The notes under the pieces: generated by a model
Database searches by the model: none
The model's input: only the letters and a program-made list of their open reading frames with translations
Told to the model about the DNA's origin: nothing
From: JADJLQ01 sp034439915
GTDB taxonomy: Bacteria; Bacteroidota; Bacteroidia; Chitinophagales; Saprospiraceae
Reading direction: 5' to 3'
Length of the DNA stretch: 5,625 bases
NCBI GenBank assembly: GCA_034439915.1
Contig: JAWXBI010000240.1
Location: 1-5,625 of the forward strand
Shown: positions 1 to 5,385 of the stretch, in pieces
Layout of the letters: each line of letters begins with the position of its first letter
Numbering within the stretch: position 1 is the stretch's first letter
Position numbers and translations under genes: made by a program

Positions 1-1336
1 AGTTATTTAAATCAACCAATTCAAAATTGCGTTCACCTCTGTTGGTGCGCGAATACAACAACAGGTCATTGATCAATATTCTGATCCGTTCAATCGACGC
101 CTGTATCCTTCCAAAATAACCTATTGTAGTATTGGACATGTTAACAACTTCCTTTTCGGAAATGCGCGAAATATACGTTTGGATAATCCGAAGGGGTTCT
201 TGCAAATCGTGGCTGGCAATATGGTTAAAGGTGGCCAGTTCGGAATTACTTTGCTCCAGCTCGCGGTTTCGTTCTTCCAGCGAAATACGGTTGAGGTGTT
301 GCTCGGTGATGTCCCAATGAATTCCAATAATGATTTTCTTCAGGCTGGCATCGGTGAACAATTTACCGATCGATTTAAAATAACGCAATTGCCCGTCTTT
401 CCGGAGCACCCTAAAAAAAACGGTGGTTGGTTCGACCCTCTCATTCATGATCCTTTCTACCGACTCCAATAAAATATGGCGGTCCTGGGGATGTACAAAC
501 TCCAGGAATTTATGAAGACTGGATTCAAACGACCGGGGCTCATAGCCAAGCAACCGATATTGATTGTCAGAATACTTAAATTCATTGGAATCGAGGTGCC
601 ACTGCCAGCTGCTGAATTCACCGATTTCTTCCGCATGGCTGATGGCTTCATAGGCGATCGACAATTCCTCATTGGAGTTTTTCAGTTTTTTGATATCCCG
701 ATTGATCTGGAAATAGGCAAAAATGAAAACCAATAAAGAAAATAACAAAAGCAATAGGGTGTATAATGGAGACCATGAAATTTCATGTTCAAATAAACCC
801 TGGTGCACTTTCAGGTACATCAGTTCAAAATCGATCATATCATTGACCTGCTCGCGGACCAGAGTCGTCTTTTGTTCGCCCCGCACCTGGCTTTCCACCA
901 TCCGATCCTGGTTAAAAGTTCCGGAATTACTAATATCGTGGGTGTTGTATAAAATAGCAATACGCAGGTTTATCAAAGTATACAGCGAATCCAGGTTTTT
1001 CTGTTGCTGAAAGTTATTTTTGCTCAATACCTTTAAGGTTGTGAACGATTTATTGATCTTTTCCCTGACACTTAAAAATGGGCGGAGAAACAAAGAGTCC
1101 CTAGTCAGGATATATCCCCTTTGCCCACTTTCTGCATCTTTTAGATAGTTGACGAGTTGTTCCAGTTCACTGCGGATTTTATACGAATGGACCATGAGGG
1201 TGGAGGAATCTGTCAGGGAGGTCGTGTAACGATACGATACACCCGAAATAAAAATCAGAATAAACAGAGCCGCCACAAAAATGATGCTCAGAAAAAAGGA
1301 AGAATTAAATATGGGTTTGTATTTATTAAACACCAT
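1..1336 (-). CDS. CHASE3-PAS sensor histidine kinase (3' end outside window)
   Basis: Membrane sensor kinase that should autophosphorylate on a histidine and pass phosphate to a receiver, most likely the one encoded just upstream. I translated 445 residues before the window edge. Residues about 12-33 form a first membrane helix. Residues about 36-185 are an extracytoplasmic CHASE3 sensor, with the family signature DAESGQRGY at 67-75. A second helix lies at about 191-210. A PAS domain spans about 232-346 and ends in the usual WDITE. A HisKA dimerisation domain follows, with H-box FNHIASHDLQEPLRII and phospho-accepting His376; this is the form seen in bacteriophytochrome-like kinases. The ATP-binding HATPase_c domain lies beyond base 1 and cannot be judged. 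The ATG at 1336 is 7 bp after the response-regulator stop, which supports translational coupling. No Shine-Dalgarno is obvious, as is usual in Bacteroidota. The ligand sensed is unknown. Confidence 0.95.
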   Translation of the reverse strand, partial: MVFNKYKPIFNSSFFLSIIFVAALFILIFISGVSYRYTTSLTDSSTLMVHSYKIRSELEQLVNYLKDAESGQRGYILTRDSLFLRPFLSVREKINKSFTTLKVLSKNNFQQQKNLDSLYTLINLRIAILYNTHDISNSGTFNQDRMVESQVRGEQKTTLVREQVNDMIDFELMYLKVHQGLFEHEISWSPLYTLLLLLFSLLVFIFAYFQINRDIKKLKNSNEELSIAYEAISHAEEIGEFSSWQWHLDSNEFKYSDNQYRLLGYEPRSFESSLHKFLEFVHPQDRHILLESVERIMNERVEPTTVFFRVLRKDGQLRYFKSIGKLFTDASLKKIIIGIHWDITEQHLNRISLEERNRELEQSNSELATFNHIASHDLQEPLRIIQTYISRISEKEVVNMSNTTIGYFGRIQASIERIRILINDLLLYSRTNRGERNFELVDLNN

Positions 1337-1343
1337 AGATGGA

Positions 1344-1790
1344 TTAAAAACTAAGTAAAAAATTTTCCTTATTTAAGCCGGAAGTGTGGTATTGCCAGTT
1401 AATGGTAATTACCTTTTCCAATATTTTCTTGAGCTCATTAAAATTATTTGGTTTACGTATGTAGACATTTGCTCCACGCACAAAAGTTTCTTCGATGTCT
1501 TCATCTGAAGCTGAGGTGGAATAAATAACCACGGCGATATCCTTCAATCCTTCATGATTACGTATCTCGTCCAGGCAAACCATCCCGTTTTTTCGCGGCA
1601 TGTTGAGGTCGAGAAAAAGGACATGTGGTTTCACAGCTCCGGCTTGTGATAGATATTGCATCAGTTCCACACCGTCATTGACCAGGTGGACTTTAGTTTT
1701 CAATTTTATTTCCTTAAATGCATCCTGGAACAACAACCGGTCATCCTCATCATCATCCGCTAATAAAACTCGAATGGGTCCTTTTTGCAT
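1344..1790 (-). CDS. Single-domain response regulator, CheY/Rcp1-like
   Basis: Stand-alone receiver of 148 residues with no output domain. The acidic pocket is Asp12-Asp14 (in ADDDEDD). The phospho-acceptor is Asp61 in FLDLNMP, the switch residue is Ser91 in VVIYSTS, and the conserved lysine is Lys113, followed by a proline, in IRKP. All residues needed for phosphorylation are present. The long DDDEDD start and the layout resemble the Rcp1 subfamily, whose members pair with phytochrome-like kinases carrying the same H-box seen in the next gene. The gene ends 7 bp before the kinase start, so the two form a tight operon and probably a cognate pair. Without an output domain it must act by protein contact, as a phosphate shuttle or by feedback on the kinase. 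The last 15 or so residues (from about HTSGLNK) extend past the receiver fold. Confidence 0.95.
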   Translation of the reverse strand: MQKGPIRVLLADDDEDDRLLFQDAFKEIKLKTKVHLVNDGVELMQYLSQAGAVKPHVLFLDLNMPRKNGMVCLDEIRNHEGLKDIAVVIYSTSASDEDIEETFVRGANVYIRKPNNFNELKKILEKVITINWQYHTSGLNKENFLLSF

Positions 1791-1816
1791 ATTTATTTAT
1801 TTGAGTAACATTTGGT

Positions 1817-1842
1817 CTTCAATTTCCAATTTTTAATTGAAG
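1817..1842 (-). repeat. 8-bp inverted repeat between AraC gene and response regulator
   Basis: CTTCAATT at 1817-1824 and AATTGAAG at 1835-1842 are perfectly complementary with a 10-nt spacer. The stem is AT-rich and no T-run follows it on the minus strand, so it is a poor terminator. It could be a weak attenuator, an mRNA processing hairpin or an operator in the 57-bp gap, or chance. Confidence 0.35.
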
Positions 1843-1847
1843 GTTTA

Positions 1848-2411
1848 TTAGTTAACGGCACCGGAAGCAGTCCGCCTTTTATTGATTATTCGTTGGAAAG
1901 CAGTCGGGGTAAGGCCTGTGGCATTTTTAAAATGGGTACTGAAGTGAGCGACACTGCTGTAGTTCAACTTCCAGGCAATTTCTGTAAAAGTCAGTGAATT
2001 CGTGGCAATCAGTTGTTTGGCCCGCTCCGTCTTCTGCAAAATGATGTAGTTTTCAATAGAGGAGAACGTGGTCTCCGAAAAAAGTTTGGAAAGATACCCG
2101 TAACTGTGATTTAACCTGGACGCCAGGAAGGCGGAAACTTTGGAATTGGTCATTTTGTCTTCCATATAAACCAGCTCGATAATAGTATCTTTTATTTTTT
2201 GAACGATAATATTTTTTGGGCTTTCGACGATTTCAATTCCATATCTGCTTAAAGCATCAACCAACTGCTGCATTCTTACTGTAGCCACCGATTCCAACAA
2301 TTCCACTTCGCCAAAACCTAAAATGGTATAACGCAAATCAAGTTTGTCCAATTGTTCCTGGAGAATCTTTCTGTAAGCTATATTGATATCACACCGGGTA
2401 TATAGGTTCAT
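1848..2411 (-). CDS. AraC-family regulator with HMA-like N-terminal domain
   Basis: Transcription factor of 187 residues. The C-terminal half (about 90-175) is an AraC/XylS DNA-binding domain. The first helix-turn-helix is around LNHSYGYLSKLFSE (100-113). The second is around TFTEIAWKLNYSSVAHFSTH (141-160), followed by the family-typical FKNATGLTPTAFQR. The N-terminal part (1-65) is not a cupin arabinose-binding fold. It resembles the small heavy-metal-associated-like (ferredoxin-like) domain found in a group of short Bacteroidota AraC proteins, with the conserved stretch GFGEVELLE at 32-40. From memory, those relatives usually carry a cysteine in an NRCK-type loop; here the equivalent position seems to be Tyr13 and the only cysteine is Cys7, so metal binding is doubtful. 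The gene lies 57 bp upstream of the response regulator on the same strand, with no strong terminator between them, so it may lead that operon. The ATG at 2411 follows an AGGGA stretch, a plausible ribosome binding site. Confidence 0.9.
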   Translation of the reverse strand: MNLYTRCDINIAYRKILQEQLDKLDLRYTILGFGEVELLESVATVRMQQLVDALSRYGIEIVESPKNIIVQKIKDTIIELVYMEDKMTNSKVSAFLASRLNHSYGYLSKLFSETTFSSIENYIILQKTERAKQLIATNSLTFTEIAWKLNYSSVAHFSTHFKNATGLTPTAFQRIINKRRTASGAVN

Positions 2412-2587
2412 TCCCTTTTTGGGTAAAAATACTAAATTTATCTCTCAACCTGTTGGACTAATAAGTCTTCCCCCGGAGATTCAGACCATTCGAATTTTTA
2501 GCTAATTGTTTAGTTTTCATTATATTACGAAGTGGGGTTGATTATAAATTCATGACTTTACGCTTTCGAAAAATGATATTCTGTTTA

Positions 2588-2610
2588 GGCTTCCGCAGAT
2601 GACGGAGGCC
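2588..2610. repeat. Hairpin, 8-bp stem with 7-nt loop
   Basis: GGCTTCCG at 2588-2595 pairs with CGGAGGCC at 2603-2610, with one T-G wobble, around the loop CAGATGA. No U-run follows on either strand, so it is unlikely to be an intrinsic terminator. It is the first of a series of short hairpins running to 2660. Confidence 0.55.
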
Positions 2611-2640
2611 GTCCATAATCGAAAAAGGGTGTTCCCCTGG

Positions 2641-2660
2641 TTAATCTTGTGTCAAGTTAA
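2641..2660. repeat. Compact hairpin with a single bulge
   Basis: TTAA at 2641-2644 and CTTG at 2646-2649 pair with CAAG at 2653-2656 and TTAA at 2657-2660. The loop is TGT and one T (2645) is bulged. A smaller GGG-TGTT-CCC hairpin lies just upstream at 2626-2635. Confidence 0.45.
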
Positions 2661-2689
2661 GCATGTTATGACGGATTAAATTCCCCCTC

Positions 2690-2870
2690 AGCGATCGACG
2701 AAAGCGGTGGGCAACGTGAGCGACGACCGACGAGCAGCGAAGCTGTGTTGCAACTTTGTGTCGAAAAATATACATAAGAAATTCTTTGTCGCTACACCGT
2801 TCCGCTTATTTAGTGTGATTTTCGTTCTTTGTGCTCGCTGCGCTATCGCTGTCGTCGTGGGAAATACGAC
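2690..2870. repeat. GC-rich inverted-repeat island, candidate dispersed repeat
   Basis: Two GC-rich arms made largely of GCGA/CGACG words enclose an AT-rich centre of about 90 bp. In the left arm CGACGAC (2721-2727) and CAGCGA (2735-2740) are the exact reverse complements, in mirrored order, of GTCGTCG (2851-2857) and TCGCTG (2835-2840) in the right arm. The arms therefore form a long imperfect inverted repeat. The word CTTTGT recurs at about 2754, 2784 and 2827, and the centre holds the short palindrome AAGAAATTCTT (2776-2786). No ORF covers the island. The form suggests a dispersed repeat (REP/MITE-like) or a structured RNA. I cannot see other copies from one window. Confidence 0.5.
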
Positions 2871-2906
2871 ATATTAGATTTAATTAACATATCACAAGCA
2901 TAAAAA

Positions 2907-3362
2907 TCAGAATCCAATATAAATGGCATCGGTTTTAAGTTTGGTGCGGTCCAGGATATAATAGCCCCTCGGTCGTTTGTTCCACTGGCAAACAACCTGC
3001 TCCCCACCCGCACTCCAAATTGCGGCCCCCCCGACTATACCGAGATTGATAGCTTTGGACTTGCTCGTATTTAAAGAAAGTAACAGGGGGATATTGACAT
3101 CGCGCATCCGGATATCCTGTTCAAAATCGGGTTCCTGGTATTTCTGTACCACTGAACTGTAAATAGCTTCCACCTGAAAACCTACATGTTTTGAGAAATT
3201 AATGCCCAGGAAGATGCCTTCACCAAAATCATAGGTAGCCTCTCCCTGGATAGTTGCTCCAGATAAGGTCTTTAAGTTTAAATTGGAAAGAGTAGGCATA
3301 TACCGGAAACCAAATTCAACGGATTGCTTGAAACCCTGTAAAACCAGGATCAATCCCAACAT
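2907..3362 (-). pseudogene. PorT-like outer-membrane beta-barrel protein, probably truncated
   Basis: The open frame from ATG 3362 gives 151 residues with alternating amphipathic strands typical of the Bacteroidota PorT/OMP_b-brl_2 barrel. Visible strands include SVEFGFRYMPTL (14-25), GIFLGINFSKHVGFQVEAIYSS (49-70, two strands), and the family-typical DVNIPLLLSLNTSKSKAINLGIVGGAAIW (88-116). Such proteins normally have about 200 residues and eight strands. This one stops at DAIYIGF, where a strand should continue, so one or two C-terminal strands seem lost. The start is also odd. ATG 3362 falls inside a hydrophobic stretch, and the basic n-region expected of a signal peptide lies upstream in another frame (see the findings on the A8 tract). 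An in-frame reading without ATG (KNFKKNILAT before the ATG) would also provide basic residues. I call it a damaged gene, though a short functional variant or a sequencing error in the A8 run remains possible. Confidence 0.65.
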
Positions 3363-3687
3363 GGTGGCCAGAATATTTTTTTTAAAATTTTTCCTACTGT
3401 CGATTTTTTATTCAAAGTTGGAAAGCCATGTTTTATACTCTTTTACACGATCCACTTTAAAATTTATATTTTAGAAATAAAGCCGGGATACTCCAAAGGG
3501 CTGAAATGATTCAGACCTATACGGAGATGATTTTTTCAGGGTTTAAGCAAATATAGTTGCTGTGGGAAAATAGCCCTGCTTAACCGGAAGTGGTAATAAT
3601 GTAAAGTTTTATAGGAATTGTGTAACGGAACTAAGCGCTGAATAAAACATCTTTACATTCTAATATTACAAACTAAAAAAACAAAAA
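3363..3687. other. Divergent intergenic region (325 bp)
   Basis: The region separates the minus-strand barrel gene from the plus-strand small membrane gene, so promoters for both should lie here. It contains the A8 tract (T8 on the plus strand, 3376-3383) that breaks the barrel gene's signal-peptide frame. A set of overlapping short inverted repeats lies at 3540-3585, and the leader before the ATG at 3688 is A-rich. No promoter matching TAnnTTTG with a TTG at -33 stands out, and no further protein is recognisable. Confidence 0.6.
3543..3583. repeat. Overlapping, mutually exclusive inverted repeats
   Basis: TTAAGCA at 3543-3549 is complementary to TGCTTAA at 3577-3583. AGCAA at 3546-3550 is also complementary to TTGCT at 3557-3561, so the two pairings compete for the same bases. 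A GGG/CCC pair (3564-3566, 3574-3576) sits inside the outer stem. This lies about 100 bp upstream of the gene at 3688. Confidence 0.35.
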
Positions 3688-3843
3688 ATGGGAAATTTGC
3701 TTTATATCATTGCTGTCATACTCATAATCGGATGGCTTATCGGATTTGTGGGCTACAATGCAGGTGGGATGATTCATGTTTTATTGGTCATCGCGCTGAT
3801 CGCTGTCGTTTTGCGAGTTATCCAAGGTAAGAAAGTACTTTAA
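3688..3843 (+). CDS. Small lmo0937-family (DUF5670) membrane protein
   Basis: A 51-residue protein, short enough to be missed by length-filtered gene calling. It starts MGNLLYIIAVILIIGWLIGF, continues with the loop VGYNAGGMIH, then a second hydrophobic helix, and ends RVIQGKKVL. Two membrane helices at about 3-21 and 28-44 joined by the GYNAGG turn are the hallmark of the lmo0937 family, small membrane peptides of unknown function often found near stress genes. The ATG at 3688 is preceded by the A-rich leader normal for Bacteroidota. A strong terminator lies about 80 bp downstream, so the gene is probably transcribed alone. Recognition is by sequence pattern; the stress role is an inference from the family. 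Confidence 0.85.
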   Translation: MGNLLYIIAVILIIGWLIGFVGYNAGGMIHVLLVIALIAVVLRVIQGKKVL

Positions 3844-3920
3844 CAATACAAATTTACATATAGTCCCTGCAATCGGCGCCCGGTCGCCTTTGCGAACAGT
3901 CCTTATTATGGATCATTGAG

Positions 3921-3952
3921 ATACCGGAACCTTTAAAGTTCCGGTATTTTTT
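3921..3952 (+). terminator. Strong intrinsic terminator
   Basis: ATACCGGAAC (3921-3930) pairs perfectly with GTTCCGGTAT (3938-3947) around the 7-nt loop CTTTAAA, followed directly by a T-run ending at 3952. This is a classic Rho-independent terminator for the gene ending at 3843. The mirror reading on the minus strand lacks an equally good T-run. It ends only 22 bp before the next start codon. Confidence 0.9.
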
Positions 3953-3974
3953 ATCAGCATAACCTAAATAATTT

Positions 3975-4193
3975 ATGAAAACGATTGGAATAATTCTAAT
4001 AGCAATAGGCCTCATCGGCACCATTTATACCGGATTCAACTATGTCACGAAAGAAAAAGTTGTCGATATCGGAAGCATTGAAATATCAGCGAATAAAAAA
4101 CATGGGCTCCGATGGTCACCCATTATGGGGATCGTCTTTATCGCCGTAGGAGCCGGGTTTTACCTGATAGGCTCTAAAAAAAGACTGGCCTAG
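3975..4193 (+). CDS. Small two-helix membrane protein of unknown function
   Basis: A 72-residue protein. Residues about 4-21 (IGIILIAIGLIGTIYTGF) and 48-66 form two membrane helices. Between them is a charged stretch with TKEKVVDIGSIEIS and KKHGLRWSP, and the C-terminus is basic (SKKRLA), suggesting that both ends may be cytoplasmic. I recall similar short Bacteroidota proteins with a KEKVVDIG...WSP core between two helices, but I cannot assign a named family or function. Coding looks real: the frame is closed, the ATG at 3975 is clear, and the hydrophobic pattern is regular. The terminator just upstream implies either a promoter packed into or overlapping it, or transcription by read-through. 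Confidence 0.8.
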   Translation: MKTIGIILIAIGLIGTIYTGFNYVTKEKVVDIGSIEISANKKHGLRWSPIMGIVFIAVGAGFYLIGSKKRLA

Positions 4194-4208
4194 CCAGACA
4201 TTAAATCG

Positions 4209-4220
4209 TTTTCCGGAAAA
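4209..4220. repeat. 12-bp perfect palindrome
   Basis: TTTTCCGGAAAA reads the same on both strands. It lies just after the 72-residue gene and about 100 bp before the hydrolase start. It could be an operator for a dimeric regulator or chance. A small CTGGC/GCCAG hairpin (4185-4197) overlaps the preceding stop codon but lacks a T-run. Confidence 0.3.
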
Positions 4221-4261
4221 TCCATCCGGCATGGTTTGGTCTAAACAAAGATCGGCACTGC

Positions 4262-4300
4262 ATAATAATTGGTTATTATCTGGTCCAATGACTGCGTTTG
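4262..4300 (+). promoter_or_regulatory. Dyad and candidate promoter upstream of the hydrolase gene
   Basis: ATAATAA (4262-4268) and TTATTAT (4273-4279) form a perfect 7-bp dyad with spacer TTGG. The TTG in that spacer (4269-4271) could be a Bacteroidota -33 element. TGCGTTTG at 4293-4300 differs from TAnnTTTG at one fixed position and lies 21 bp downstream. Transcription would then begin close to the ATG at 4321. If so, a regulator bound to the dyad would cover the -33 region. This is pattern matching only. Confidence 0.3.
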
Positions 4301-4320
4301 GATTTACTTAAATTTACCTG

Positions 4321-5247
4321 ATGTTACCTTTTTATAAAATAATACAAGGAATTCATTGGGTAAAACTTACTCTGGGTTGGATCTCTTCCAGCTCAATTTG
4401 CCTTATTTTAATTTTCTTGTCCTTTGACAAATTATACAGCCAGACCAGGTCGGATTCGCTGCTGATTGATAACCATCAACGCACATTTCGTTATACGTTT
4501 CCTGTACTTCCGGGTTCCAGTCTGGTATTTGTCCTTCATGGATCAGGGGGTAGTGGCGAGGATATGATGAGCAGAACTCCGGGTTTACTCCAAGCCGCAA
4601 AAACAGAAAAAGTGGTTTTTGTTTACCCCGATGGCTATAAAAAATATTGGAACGAATGCCGCAAAGAAGCAAGTTCATTAGCCAACCTGGAGAACATTGA
4701 TGAAAATGCCTTCTTTGGTCAAATGATAGAATATTTCAAAAAGCGATATCAAACCGATCCCTCCAGGGTATTTTCAGTGGGTACATCTGGTGGCGGCCAT
4801 ATGAGTTATAAACTAGCCCTGACCATGCCCCAAAAATTAACTGCCATCACGGCTATTATTGCAAACCTGCCGGATACCGAAAACCTGGACTGCATGGAAT
4901 CCAGGATAGCATTGCCTGTGATGATTGTCAACGGGACCGCTGATCCTCTGAATCGGTATGAAGGTGGAATAATGCAATCCGGAAACTTCAGAATGGGAAA
5001 AGTCAGATCAACCGATCAAACATTTAGGTATTGGGCAGAATTAGCCGGTTATGCCGGCCCTCCGATCAAAAGCCTGGTGGAGGATACTGACCCTTCAGAC
5101 CAAAAGACGATTGAACGATATACCTATCGGGAGCACAACAAACCTGAAATCGTTCTATTAAAAGTCATAGGGGGCAAACACGACTATCCGAATGATATCG
5201 ATGTACACCTTGAAGCCTGGGCCTTTTTTAAAAGGCAAATCCGGTAA
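4321..5247 (+). CDS. Exported alpha/beta hydrolase, PHB depolymerase/LpqC-type esterase
   Basis: A 308-residue serine hydrolase. The N-terminal 40 residues hold a hydrophobic segment (about 24-38) ending near KLYSQ, consistent with a long signal peptide or a membrane anchor, so the enzyme probably acts outside the cytoplasm. The oxyanion-hole motif HGSGGSGEDM starts at 73. The nucleophile elbow is GTSGGGHMSYKLA with Ser156. The acid is most likely Asp208 in NGTADPLNRYEGG and the catalytic histidine His287 in GGKHDYP. Spacing and motifs fit the esterase/PHB depolymerase (LpqC, COG3509) group, which includes feruloyl and acetyl-xylan esterases, so the true substrate cannot be read from the sequence. 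Family members usually have GxSNGG at the elbow and GGGHTWP near the end; both are altered here, although the triad is intact. Upstream is a dyad with a possible promoter. Downstream, 138 bp separate it from the ferritin, so co-transcription is uncertain. Confidence 0.9.
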   Translation: MLPFYKIIQGIHWVKLTLGWISSSSICLILIFLSFDKLYSQTRSDSLLIDNHQRTFRYTFPVLPGSSLVFVLHGSGGSGEDMMSRTPGLLQAAKTEKVVFVYPDGYKKYWNECRKEASSLANLENIDENAFFGQMIEYFKKRYQTDPSRVFSVGTSGGGHMSYKLALTMPQKLTAITAIIANLPDTENLDCMESRIALPVMIVNGTADPLNRYEGGIMQSGNFRMGKVRSTDQTFRYWAELAGYAGPPIKSLVEDTDPSDQKTIERYTYREHNKPEIVLLKVIGGKHDYPNDIDVHLEAWAFFKRQIR

Positions 5248-5385
5248 ATTTAAACTTGCCGTATAAAAGCCTCCCTGGGCCCCAGGACTAAGGTGAACAA
5301 AGGGCAAGACCTGATAATTGCCCGGGATTGGCTAAACAACTGATTATTTTTTACATTAACTTAGATTAAATTTAAAAATAACACT
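5248..5385. other. Intergenic region with two hairpins before ferritin
   Basis: CCTGGG (5274-5279) mirrors CCCAGG (5281-5286), and GGGCAA (5302-5307) pairs with TTGCCC (5318-5323) across a 10-nt loop. Neither is directly followed by a T-run; the nearest is at 5347-5352, about 24 bp after the second stem. They may form a weak terminator for the hydrolase gene. The remaining AT-rich part should contain the ferritin promoter and leader, but I see no clear consensus and no iron box I can defend. Confidence 0.4.

Larger units (their letters stand above)
2412..2906. other. Gene-poor, structured intergenic region (495 bp)
   Basis: No ORF of ordinary length and no recognisable protein is present. 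The part nearest the AraC gene (2412-2540) is AT-rich and should hold that gene's promoter. Candidate -7 elements on the minus strand (TAAATTTA and TATTTTTA, around 2425-2440) only loosely match the Bacteroidota TAnnTTTG pattern. From about 2548 to 2870 the composition changes: there are hairpins at 2588-2610, 2626-2636 and 2641-2660 and a GC-rich island at about 2690-2870, described separately. No tRNA or rRNA signature was seen. Confidence 0.7.

Noticed and set aside
179..736. Plus-strand open frames at 179-472 and 476-736 opposite the kinase
   Set aside because: They lie antisense to a well-supported kinase frame carrying CHASE3, PAS and HisKA motifs, and their translations show no recognisable domain.
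1600..1836. Plus-strand frame of 78 codons over the response regulator
   Set aside because: It is serine/asparagine-rich shadow coding opposite a receiver with all active-site residues.
2690..2870. Possible CRISPR array because of repeated GCGA/CGACG words and CTTTGT repeats
   Set aside because: There are no direct repeats of constant length with regular spacers; the symmetry is inverted and imperfect.
3410..3455. Minus-strand mini-frame from a GTG at about 3455 (VDRVKEYKTWLSNFE) ahead of the barrel gene
   Set aside because: It has only about 15 codons, lacks an ATG and a ribosome binding site, and could be chance or a remnant; too weak to list as a gene.
4185..4197. CTGGC/GCCAG hairpin as a terminator of the 72-residue gene
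   Set aside because: The stem is only 5 bp with a 3-nt loop, overlaps the stop codon and is not followed by a T-run.
4403..4678. Minus-strand frame of 91 codons inside the hydrolase gene
   Set aside because: The plus-strand hydrolase with its oxyanion motif and catalytic triad explains this stretch; the antisense translation has no family features.
5221..5236. GCCTTTTTTAAAAGGC palindrome as a terminator for the hydrolase
   Set aside because: It lies inside the coding sequence before the stop at 5245-5247, has a 2-nt loop and is not followed by a T-run.
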